Assembly: GCF_900456975.1 (NCBI RefSeq)
Contig: NZ_UGYM01000002.1
Location: 2,480,001-2,544,000, forward strand
Reading direction: 5' to 3'
Length of the DNA: 64,000 nt
Source: Shewanella baltica
Lineage (GTDB): Bacteria > Pseudomonadota > Gammaproteobacteria > Enterobacterales > Shewanellaceae
Shown: one piece after another, positions 9,835 through 16,705 of the stretch
Numbering within the stretch: position 1 is the stretch's first letter
Layout of the letters: each line of letters begins with the position of its first letter
The notes under the pieces: generated by a model
What the model was told of the DNA's origin: nothing
The model's database searches: none
What the model saw: only the letters and a program-made list of their open reading frames with translations
Translations under genes and position numbers: made by a program

Positions 9835-10302
9835 TTACTCCTTCAGTAAACTGACGAGCTCTTGCTCGTATTCAGCGGCTTTATCGGCATAAAAACCAAC
9901 ATGATGCTGCACTAACTGACCTTGGCGATTGAACATGAAACTGCTCGGCATACCCAGCAAATCGAAGCTGCGCGCGACATCACCTTCTGGATTGAAACGC
10001 ACTGAAAAATTGGCGGGGACTTGTTTTAAGAATTCTTGGGCTAACTCGTTATCTGTATCTAGGTTGATTGCCACTACGGCCAAACCTTGATCTTGATACT
10101 TTTTTTGGATCTCATTCATCCACGGAAAGGATTTACGGCAAGGCCCACACCAAGAGGCCCAAAAATCGACATAGACGACTTTACCTTTAAACTCACTCAG
10201 GGAAACAGCTTGGTTTTGCGCGTTAAACACTTGATGATCCAACGACGGCGCGGCTTGTACGCCAGCGGCCATTAAACTGAGTAACAACAATATTTTCTTC
10301 AT
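9835..10302 (-). CDS. TlpA-family periplasmic thiol:disulfide oxidoreductase
   Basis: A 155-residue thioredoxin-fold protein with a Sec signal peptide (MKKILLLLSLMAAGVQA, cleavage near residue 18). The active-site motif is WCGPC with Cys52 and Cys55, and a cis-Pro region lies in LLGMPSSFMF. It is related to TlpA/ResA, which reduce specific periplasmic cysteines. As first gene of the minus-strand cluster, with only 3 nt before the Cys-tailed DUF4266 lipoprotein, it plausibly keeps that lipoprotein reduced or helps load a cofactor. The substrate is inferred. Confidence 0.9.
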   Translation of the reverse strand: MKKILLLLSLMAAGVQAAPSLDHQVFNAQNQAVSLSEFKGKVVYVDFWASWCGPCRKSFPWMNEIQKKYQDQGLAVVAINLDTDNELAQEFLKQVPANFSVRFNPEGDVARSFDLLGMPSSFMFNRQGQLVQHHVGFYADKAAEYEQELVSLLKE

Positions 10303-10585
10303 AGAATATTCCGCGTTAACGATTACCTTTGAATCTATTAACTGAATCTTAAGGTTTTCTTAAACAAGCTGATATAAGTCCAATTAAGCCGTATGCACAG
10401 ACTCCCCCCACTTAAGGTCGGCATTTTCAACAGCGCAACCTTAATAACATGAGCGCCGATTAAGTGACCGATTTCATCCAAAATGGCAAATATGAGACAT
10501 TTTGTCCCATTAGGAAAAGTGAAATTAGATCTGCGTCATGTTAATTAAATGTCAAATTCAGTTCTATCACATCTCTTGAAAATTC

Positions 10586-10599
10586 TTGATATACATCAA
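10586..10599 (+). promoter_or_regulatory. FNR/EtrA box of the hydrogenase operon
   Basis: TTGATATACATCAA matches the FNR consensus TTGAT-N4-ATCAA at every defined position, and the symmetry extends to a perfect 9+4+9 palindrome (10582-10603). Its centre is at 10592.5. With -10 hexamer TAAACT at 10622-10627 and a start near 10634, the box would be centred at about -41.5, the classic class II activator position. Anaerobic activation of hya by the Shewanella FNR homologue EtrA is therefore likely. Confidence 0.85.
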
Positions 10600-10640
10600 G
10601 AATCTTTACACTCCAACGGCCTAAACTGACCCTGTCAATT

Positions 10641-10664
10641 ATGTAAACCCTTACCAATTTACAT
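10641..10664. promoter_or_regulatory. Inverted repeat in the hyaA leader
   Basis: ATGTAAA-N10-TTTACAT lies just downstream of the predicted transcription start and 25-48 nt before the hyaA ATG. The spacing suits a dimeric regulator or a weak RNA hairpin. I cannot name the regulator. Confidence 0.4.
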
Positions 10665-10688
10665 TTAAATAACAAAAAAGGTTGACCC

Positions 10689-11825
10689 ATGGACACACAT
10701 GCAGCCCTATATGAACAGGGAAAGGCGCGCTTAGATGCGTTACGCCAATTCGCTCCCCGTCAACAACAATCGCTGATTGAGAAAATGCAACAGCACGGCA
10801 TTAGCCGCCGTGATTTTATGAAGTGGAGTGCCATGGTGACGAGCATGCTCGCATTGCCGCTCCCCTTTAGTAACTTAGTAGCCGAAGCTGCCGAATTAGC
10901 CGACCGTGTACCCTTAATCTGGTTACACATGGCCGAATGTACTGGCTGCTCAGAATCCTTAATTCGTACCGATACCCCCAATCTAGATTCGCTGATTTTT
11001 GATCATATCTCCTTGGAATATCACGAAACCTTAATGGCTGCTGCGGGTTGGCAAGCCGAAGAAAACCTCGAAAATGCACTCGAAACCTACAAGGGCCGCT
11101 ATTTACTGGCCGTTGAAGGGGCGATTCCGACCGCCAATAACGGCAGCTTCCTCACTGTGGGCTGTAAAGGTCACACAGGATTAGAAATCATCAAACATGC
11201 TGCAGAAGGCGCCGCCGCGATTATCTCTGTCGGCACCTGTGCGGCGTTTGGTGGCGTGCAAGCTGCCTATCCAAACCCAACGGGGGCGAAAGGCGTGCAC
11301 GAAGTGGTCAGTAAACCCGTCATTAACTTAGGCGGTTGCCCACCGAGCGAAAAGAACATAGTCGGCACTTTGATGTACTTCATCATGTTCGGCAAATTAC
11401 CTGCGCTGGATATGTTTAACAGACCTAAATGGGCTTACGGCGCACGGGTACACGATAACTGTGAACGTCGCGGCCGCTTTGATGCCGGTGAATTCGTTGA
11501 AGAATTTGGCGATCACGGCGCGAAAGAAGGCTACTGCCTGTATAAAGTCGGTTGTAAAGGTCCTTACACCTACAACAACTGCCCTACCGAGCGCTTTAAC
11601 CATCACACCAGCTGGCCAGTTCTCGCTGGACACGGTTGTATGGGCTGCTCAGAACCTAACTTCTGGGATGACATGGCCGACTTTGAAAAACCCCTTGGCC
11701 GTCAACTCCTCCATGGATTGGATGCGACCGCAGATACTATTGGTGCGGTGATTTTAGGCGCGACTGTGGTGGGCATTGGAGCCCATGCCGTTGCCAGTAT
11801 TTTTGCCAAACCGCTGGAGGAATAA
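10689..11825 (+). CDS. hyaA: [NiFe] hydrogenase small subunit HyaA
   Basis: This 378-residue electron-transfer subunit carries three FeS clusters. A Tat signal (SRRDFMK, 39-45, then a hydrophobic stretch) exports it folded with HyaB. Proximal-cluster cysteines include Cys84 and Cys87 in ECTGCSES, with GTC and GGCPPS further on. His/Cys ligands for the distal and medial clusters are in the C-terminal half. A C-terminal helix (DTIGAVILGATVVGIGAHAV) anchors it to the membrane. The two extra cysteines that mark O2-tolerant enzymes are Gly here (CTGC and FGGV), so a standard O2-sensitive enzyme is predicted. It is the first gene of the operon. Confidence 0.96.
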   Translation: MDTHAALYEQGKARLDALRQFAPRQQQSLIEKMQQHGISRRDFMKWSAMVTSMLALPLPFSNLVAEAAELADRVPLIWLHMAECTGCSESLIRTDTPNLDSLIFDHISLEYHETLMAAAGWQAEENLENALETYKGRYLLAVEGAIPTANNGSFLTVGCKGHTGLEIIKHAAEGAAAIISVGTCAAFGGVQAAYPNPTGAKGVHEVVSKPVINLGGCPPSEKNIVGTLMYFIMFGKLPALDMFNRPKWAYGARVHDNCERRGRFDAGEFVEEFGDHGAKEGYCLYKVGCKGPYTYNNCPTERFNHHTSWPVLAGHGCMGCSEPNFWDDMADFEKPLGRQLLHGLDATADTIGAVILGATVVGIGAHAVASIFAKPLEE

Positions 11826-11828
11826 CCC

Positions 11829-13532
11829 ATGAGCAAGCGCGTTGTTATCGACCCTATCACACGTATCGAGGGTCACTTACGTATCGAAGTTGAAGTTGAT
11901 GAAAATAACGTCATCAGCAAGGCTTGGTCATCCTCCACACTCTGGCGCGGTATTGAAGTCATCCTCAAGGGCCGTACACCTATGGATGTTGGCCTTATTG
12001 TGCAACGTATCTGTGGTGTCTGTACCTATTCCCACTACCGCTGCGGCACTGAAGCAGTTGAGAACGCTCTGGGAATTCAAATTCCGTTGAACGCGAGATA
12101 CTTACGTTCATTGATGCAAACCTCTTTATACATGCATGACCATATTGTGCATTTCTACCATCTACACGGTCTTGATTGGGTGGATGTGGTGTCTGCACTG
12201 AGCGCCGATCCGGCCAAAGCTGCACAAGTTGCGCTGCAATACACAGACAAACCCATAGCCGCGGGTGAAGGTGATTTAAGAGCCGTGCAAGAAAGAGTCA
12301 AAGGCTTTGTCGAAACGGGTAAATTAGGCCCCTTCGCCAACGCTTATTGGGGCAATGGCACCTATAAGTTTACTCCAGAGCAAAACCTTATCGCGCTATC
12401 TCACTATCTTAAAGCGCTTGAAGTACAACGTGTTGCGGCAGAAATGCTGGCCATCTTTGGCGGTAAATCACCACATCCACAATCCGTTGTTGTTGGTGGT
12501 GTGACGTCGGTGCGTGACATGTTAAGCCCTGCTCGCCTGCAGGAATGGAAGCAAAAACATGCGACCGTGACTGACTTTATCCTGCGTGCTTATCAAGCGG
12601 ATATCGTGATGGCGGCCGAAGCCTTTGGTACTGAGCCAAGCGTGCTGGGCGGCGTGAATGTGAAAAACTTCATGGCGACCGATGACTTTGTGTTAGCCAA
12701 TGGCGAATACATGTTCAATCAAGGCGTGATCATGAATGGCGACCTTGCCGGTGTCAGCGATGTAAACCCAGATCTGATTGCTGAAGACGTCAGCCATGCT
12801 TGGTATAGCGCCGATGCGCCGCAACATCCCTATGACGGTACAACGATCCCTAATTACACGGGGTTTGTTGAACGCGATACCGTCTACGGCAAATTGCCAA
12901 CGCTGGATGGTGATGGCAAATACTCTTGGGTGAAATCCCCCCGTTATCAAGGCGAACCTGTTGAAGTGGGCCCATTAGCCTGCCTATTGGTGAGTTATGC
13001 CCGTGGTAACAAAGTGGTTGTGGATTCGGTCAATGCCCTGCTTGCTCGCACTGGCTTACCCGTTGCCGCCCTATTTACCACTTTAGGTCGCACCGCAGCC
13101 CGTATGTTACAGACAGTTATCGTCGCCCAAGAAGGATTAAAAACCTTCGATGCGCTGCTGACGAATATCCAGTCTGATGAATCAACTTATGTGAAACCCA
13201 ATATCGACCCGAGCAAAGAGTACATAGGTCACGCCATGATTGAAGCGCCACGCGGCATGTTAAGCCACTGGATCCGCATTAAAAATGGAGTGATTGAGAA
13301 CTATCAAGCCGTGGTACCGACGACCTGGAACGCAGGACCTGTGGATGCCAACGGCAAAATGGGTCCCTATGAAGCCTCTTTAATTGGCTTGAAACTGGAA
13401 GATCCTACTAAACCCCTTGAGGTGATACGTATTATTCACTCATTTGACCCTTGCATGGCGTGTTCTGTACACGTGATGGATTTTAAAGGTCAGGCATTGA
13501 GCGAGTTCCGTGTCAGTCCCAATGGTCAATAA
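11829..13532 (+). CDS. hyaB: [NiFe] hydrogenase large subunit HyaB
   Basis: A 567-residue catalytic subunit. The N-terminal Ni ligands are Cys62 and Cys65 in RICGVC, and the C-terminal pair is Cys542 and Cys545 in DPCMACSVH. The last 19 residues after His548 are the expected propeptide, removed by the HyaD protease once Ni is inserted. GGAGG overlaps the hyaA end, and the ATG starts 3 nt after the hyaA stop. It is co-exported with HyaA through Tat and works in the periplasm in H2 oxidation or evolution under anaerobiosis. Confidence 0.97.
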   Translation: MSKRVVIDPITRIEGHLRIEVEVDENNVISKAWSSSTLWRGIEVILKGRTPMDVGLIVQRICGVCTYSHYRCGTEAVENALGIQIPLNARYLRSLMQTSLYMHDHIVHFYHLHGLDWVDVVSALSADPAKAAQVALQYTDKPIAAGEGDLRAVQERVKGFVETGKLGPFANAYWGNGTYKFTPEQNLIALSHYLKALEVQRVAAEMLAIFGGKSPHPQSVVVGGVTSVRDMLSPARLQEWKQKHATVTDFILRAYQADIVMAAEAFGTEPSVLGGVNVKNFMATDDFVLANGEYMFNQGVIMNGDLAGVSDVNPDLIAEDVSHAWYSADAPQHPYDGTTIPNYTGFVERDTVYGKLPTLDGDGKYSWVKSPRYQGEPVEVGPLACLLVSYARGNKVVVDSVNALLARTGLPVAALFTTLGRTAARMLQTVIVAQEGLKTFDALLTNIQSDESTYVKPNIDPSKEYIGHAMIEAPRGMLSHWIRIKNGVIENYQAVVPTTWNAGPVDANGKMGPYEASLIGLKLEDPTKPLEVIRIIHSFDPCMACSVHVMDFKGQALSEFRVSPNGQ

Positions 13533-13551
13533 TCGAGGGAGGGAACGCAAA

Positions 13552-14226
13552 ATGAACCATTCTGCAACCCGCATTCGGACACTGGTTTTTAGTCCGGCAA
13601 TACGGATTTTCCACTGGCTCAGGGCACTATCAATTTTAGTGCTAGTGATCACCGGATTCTATATTGCTTGGCCGTTTCTTGTGGCGCCTGAAAGTACGGA
13701 TGTGCTCGTACAAGGCTGGATCCGCTTCGCTCATTTGATCTGCGGTTTTGTATTGACCGCGATCACCTTAGTCCGCTTCTACCTGTATTTTTTCAGTCGA
13801 AGTGACATTGAGCGACGCTCATTTCGCGATGTGATGAGTGTAAAAAGCTGGATCACTCAGCTGAAATCTTACTTATGGATGGGTCACTTACATAAAGCGG
13901 GTGTATATGGACCGCTGCAATTTGTGACTTATGTAGCAATCTCACTGGTCGCTCTCGTGATATGTATAACGGGTCTGGTGTTGTACGCCAATGTGTATCA
14001 CCAAGGTTTAGGTGGGATGCTTTGGGGCAGCGCCGCTTGGATTACGGCACAAATGGGTGGGCTGGCACAAGTTAGGATTTTCCATCACTACCTCACTTGG
14101 GCATTTGTTATCTTTGTGGTTATCCACGTCTATATGGCGGTTTGGTCAGGGATACGCTTCAAACATAACTCAGTTGACTCGATTGTCTCTGGCTATGACT
14201 ACCCAAAGCCAGACTCACACCACTAG
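13552..14226 (+). CDS. hyaC: Ni/Fe-hydrogenase b-type cytochrome subunit HyaC
   Basis: About 224 residues from the ATG at 13552, chosen because GAGGGAGG lies just upstream and the protein then begins as in the family; an upstream in-frame ATG at 13510 overlaps hyaB and is unlikely. This di-haem integral-membrane subunit of the HupC/HyaC family has four predicted helices. Candidate haem ligands are in IFHWLRA, RFAHLICGF and the HHYLTWAF...IHVYMA stretch. It links HyaAB to the quinone pool. Confidence 0.95.
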   Translation: MNHSATRIRTLVFSPAIRIFHWLRALSILVLVITGFYIAWPFLVAPESTDVLVQGWIRFAHLICGFVLTAITLVRFYLYFFSRSDIERRSFRDVMSVKSWITQLKSYLWMGHLHKAGVYGPLQFVTYVAISLVALVICITGLVLYANVYHQGLGGMLWGSAAWITAQMGGLAQVRIFHHYLTWAFVIFVVIHVYMAVWSGIRFKHNSVDSIVSGYDYPKPDSHH

Positions 14227-14233
14227 GAGTCCA

Positions 14234-14791
14234 ATGAAGATATTGCTACTCGGTATTGGCAATGTCCTGTACGCCGATGAAGGCATCGGCGTACATTTTG
14301 TCAATTATATAGCTGATAATTATCAGTTTACCCATGAGTCTCACCAGCTGAAGCTGCTCGATGGCGGCACCTTGGCTCAGGGACTCATTCCCATTATTTG
14401 CCAATATGATTATTTAATCGTGGTCGATACTGTCAATGCCAATGGCGTAGAAGCGGGCGAGGTCTACTTCTTCGATTTTGATAAGGCTCCGAAGGAAATC
14501 GACTGGCAAGGCAGCGCCCATGAAGTCGAAATGCTGCAAACCCTCAATATGATGGAAATGGTTGGCGACAGACCTAAGACCTTTGTGCTGGGCGTCACCC
14601 CAACCGTGCTCGAACCTATGGTGCTGGGCTTGACCCCTAAAGTCGCCGCCGCAGTGCCGTTAATGGAATCAAGCTTGTTATCCCACTTAGTCTCCCTTGG
14701 GTTCACTGCGACGCGTATTGCCGATCACAGTATCGACTCGCTGATCCCTGACTCTTATAAACGCGGCGTTACTACTGGTGAAAGTATATAG
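14234..14791 (+). CDS. hyaD: Hydrogenase maturation protease HyaD
   Basis: A 185-residue endopeptidase that removes the HyaB C-terminal propeptide after Ni insertion. The HybD/HupD-family N-terminal motif GIGNVLYADEGIG is present, with a further acidic metal ligand in VVDTVN and a His in SAHEVEM. The ATG at 14234 follows AGGAG. The longer upstream open frame (from 14012) overlaps hyaC and is not used. It is a cytoplasmic enzyme. Confidence 0.95.
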   Translation: MKILLLGIGNVLYADEGIGVHFVNYIADNYQFTHESHQLKLLDGGTLAQGLIPIICQYDYLIVVDTVNANGVEAGEVYFFDFDKAPKEIDWQGSAHEVEMLQTLNMMEMVGDRPKTFVLGVTPTVLEPMVLGLTPKVAAAVPLMESSLLSHLVSLGFTATRIADHSIDSLIPDSYKRGVTTGESI

Positions 14792-14794
14792 AAA

Positions 14795-16705
14795 ATGAAA
14801 AACATCAGATTCGATTTTACCTGCTCACGTCAGGTGCCTTTGTACGCGCATTTATGTAATCAATACCTAAATTACGATGCGCTGAACATCAGCATAGGCT
14901 GTGATGGCCTACATGACTTTGGTCAGCACAGTTACTTTATTGAAGCCCAGGGCGAGCAGACTCAACTCGAGCAACTGGCCGATGCCATTGCCGCGGACTT
15001 TTTGATTTCCGCTTGGTTGATTGACTCCGGCATTAAGGTCATCGACGAGCCCCAAGGCGGCAAAACCTTACTGCCCTACTCACAGTCTGGATCAAGTCCT
15101 GCCATCGCGCCTTTTTGCCAGCAATGTTATCCGCTGATTGGCGATAATCAATCGGCGAAGTTTGGCATGCTAGATTTAGCCTGCCCTTGCTGCAAGGGCG
15201 AAACACAATTAACGCCAGCGCAAAAAGCCTTAACCTTGTCAGATATAAAAGCCATGGCACAGGGGCTGCTGACACAAGGCCCACTGGCATTAGCGGCCGC
15301 CGATGATCTGCAACTTAGTCTGACACCGTTTGCTCAGCCCTTAGGCGAGCGGCCACAACTGTTAATTTGTAATCCCAATACGCTAAACGCCCATTTCTGC
15401 CTGAACGATTCACAGGTGCTCGCGCTTTCCAGTATTGAAAAGCCGCTTATCTGCGCCAGACCCACGCAAGAGCACGACAAACTCAGTGCGCCACTGTACG
15501 ACATTTGCTTTGCCTACAGCCGAGTGATCTTAGTACTCGCTGAAGTGTTGCGACAAAAAGGCGTCGATTGGGTTTATATCCAAGGCCAGCATAATAGGCC
15601 GAAACTCGCGTGGGTCGATGGCGCCTGGGCACAAATTGCTAGCAAAGATTTAGGCTCAATGCAGACTCAAACCAAGCACTTTATCGCCCCAGAACCCTTA
15701 AGGGAAAAAGTCAGTCTTCACGGTTATCAAGCCCAATGGCAAGCAGCGAAACGGTCACGTTCCCATCAAGGCGAACTGAATGTAGCGGTATTACCTCAAT
15801 CGAGTGAAGCGACTCACACTGCTAACACCTTTGCCGCTAACGCAGAAGCAGCTCACACTGAAGTTGAACATGCTGGCACGTCACACGCTAGCGATACCGA
15901 AAATCATACCATCGCGGACGCAGCGTTATTCAGTGCCTTACTCAAGGGTAAATTTACCAGCCACAGACAGGCAAAAAATGCCGCGGTCATTTACTTAAGC
16001 CATACCCACGCCAGTCAAATTGTCACCTGCGATAATAAGGGCGACACTGAACTCTTCTTTGCACTGCCCGAGCTACCCGATAACGGTTACGAAATTTTCC
16101 ATCAACTGGACAGCAGCCCACAAAAAGCCGTGGCACAGAAGTTTAAAAGCCTGTTCCCCGACGATTACCTAAAACTCCTGAGCCTAAAGCTTCACGGCAG
16201 ACGGGACAACTTGCAAAGTCTGTGGGCCATTGCCGCCATTTTAATTGGCCTCAATCCCCAAGAAGAAACGCAAAGCCAAGAAAAACTCAGCGATACACTG
16301 ATGGCCGCCGCCATGCGTTACCACGGTGCCAATGCCCCGCGTATCGATTATCCCCTGACCAAAGGTGAAGCCCACCGCAGCCTAAATTGGTGTAAAACCT
16401 TAGGCACAGTCTTGAGTTTTCGTATCGCAGGTAATGACGACCCGAGTCAACTCGCCTTTGCGATGCAAGACTCGCTGGCGGACTATCTTTCTAACTGGTT
16501 AGAACATATCGATTTAAATATCGGCGTGCACAATGTTGCCTTAGCGGGCAATGAATTAACGAATGAAACCCTGTGTAAACGCATCAGTTTACGCTTAGGA
16601 AAGAACTTCCCCTTAGTGATCAATCGTAGTCTAGATTTAGACGGCGATAACTTAGCCGTTGGCGCACTTTACGTTAAGCAGCGCCAACTGAATGCCCATG
16701 ATTAG
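14795..16705 (+). CDS. HypF-like hydrogenase accessory protein (degenerate HypF paralogue)
   Basis: A 636-residue protein of the hya operon, starting 3 nt after hyaD. It looks like a diverged HypF. One CX2CX18CX2C zinc finger (Cys108, 111, 130, 133) sits at the same place as the first finger of HypF. The C-terminus (NVALAGNELTNETL...NLAVGALY) parallels the HypF stretch VLCGGVFQN...GGIALGQLW. The acylphosphatase signature, the second zinc finger, the YrdC-type KPLAVM motif and the HHHAH-type site are not recognisable. A low-complexity Ala/His/Thr/Glu linker lies at about 335-375. It probably assists hydrogenase maturation without HypF catalysis. Confidence 0.75.
   Translation: MKNIRFDFTCSRQVPLYAHLCNQYLNYDALNISIGCDGLHDFGQHSYFIEAQGEQTQLEQLADAIAADFLISAWLIDSGIKVIDEPQGGKTLLPYSQSGSSPAIAPFCQQCYPLIGDNQSAKFGMLDLACPCCKGETQLTPAQKALTLSDIKAMAQGLLTQGPLALAAADDLQLSLTPFAQPLGERPQLLICNPNTLNAHFCLNDSQVLALSSIEKPLICARPTQEHDKLSAPLYDICFAYSRVILVLAEVLRQKGVDWVYIQGQHNRPKLAWVDGAWAQIASKDLGSMQTQTKHFIAPEPLREKVSLHGYQAQWQAAKRSRSHQGELNVAVLPQSSEATHTANTFAANAEAAHTEVEHAGTSHASDTENHTIADAALFSALLKGKFTSHRQAKNAAVIYLSHTHASQIVTCDNKGDTELFFALPELPDNGYEIFHQLDSSPQKAVAQKFKSLFPDDYLKLLSLKLHGRRDNLQSLWAIAAILIGLNPQEETQSQEKLSDTLMAAAMRYHGANAPRIDYPLTKGEAHRSLNWCKTLGTVLSFRIAGNDDPSQLAFAMQDSLADYLSNWLEHIDLNIGVHNVALAGNELTNETLCKRISLRLGKNFPLVINRSLDLDGDNLAVGALYVKQRQLNAHD

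Larger units (their letters stand above)
10303..10688. promoter_or_regulatory. Divergent regulatory region between the TlpA cluster and hyaA
   Basis: A 386-bp region between divergent transcription units. It holds an FNR-type palindrome (10582-10603), a TAAACT -10 candidate at 10622-10627 and a second inverted repeat in the hyaA leader (10641-10664). No convincing promoter for the minus-strand TlpA gene could be assigned by eye. Confidence 0.6.

Noticed and set aside
14012..14233. Extended N-terminus for HyaD
   Set aside because: It would overlap hyaC by over 200 bp; the ATG at 14234 has AGGAG and gives the family start.
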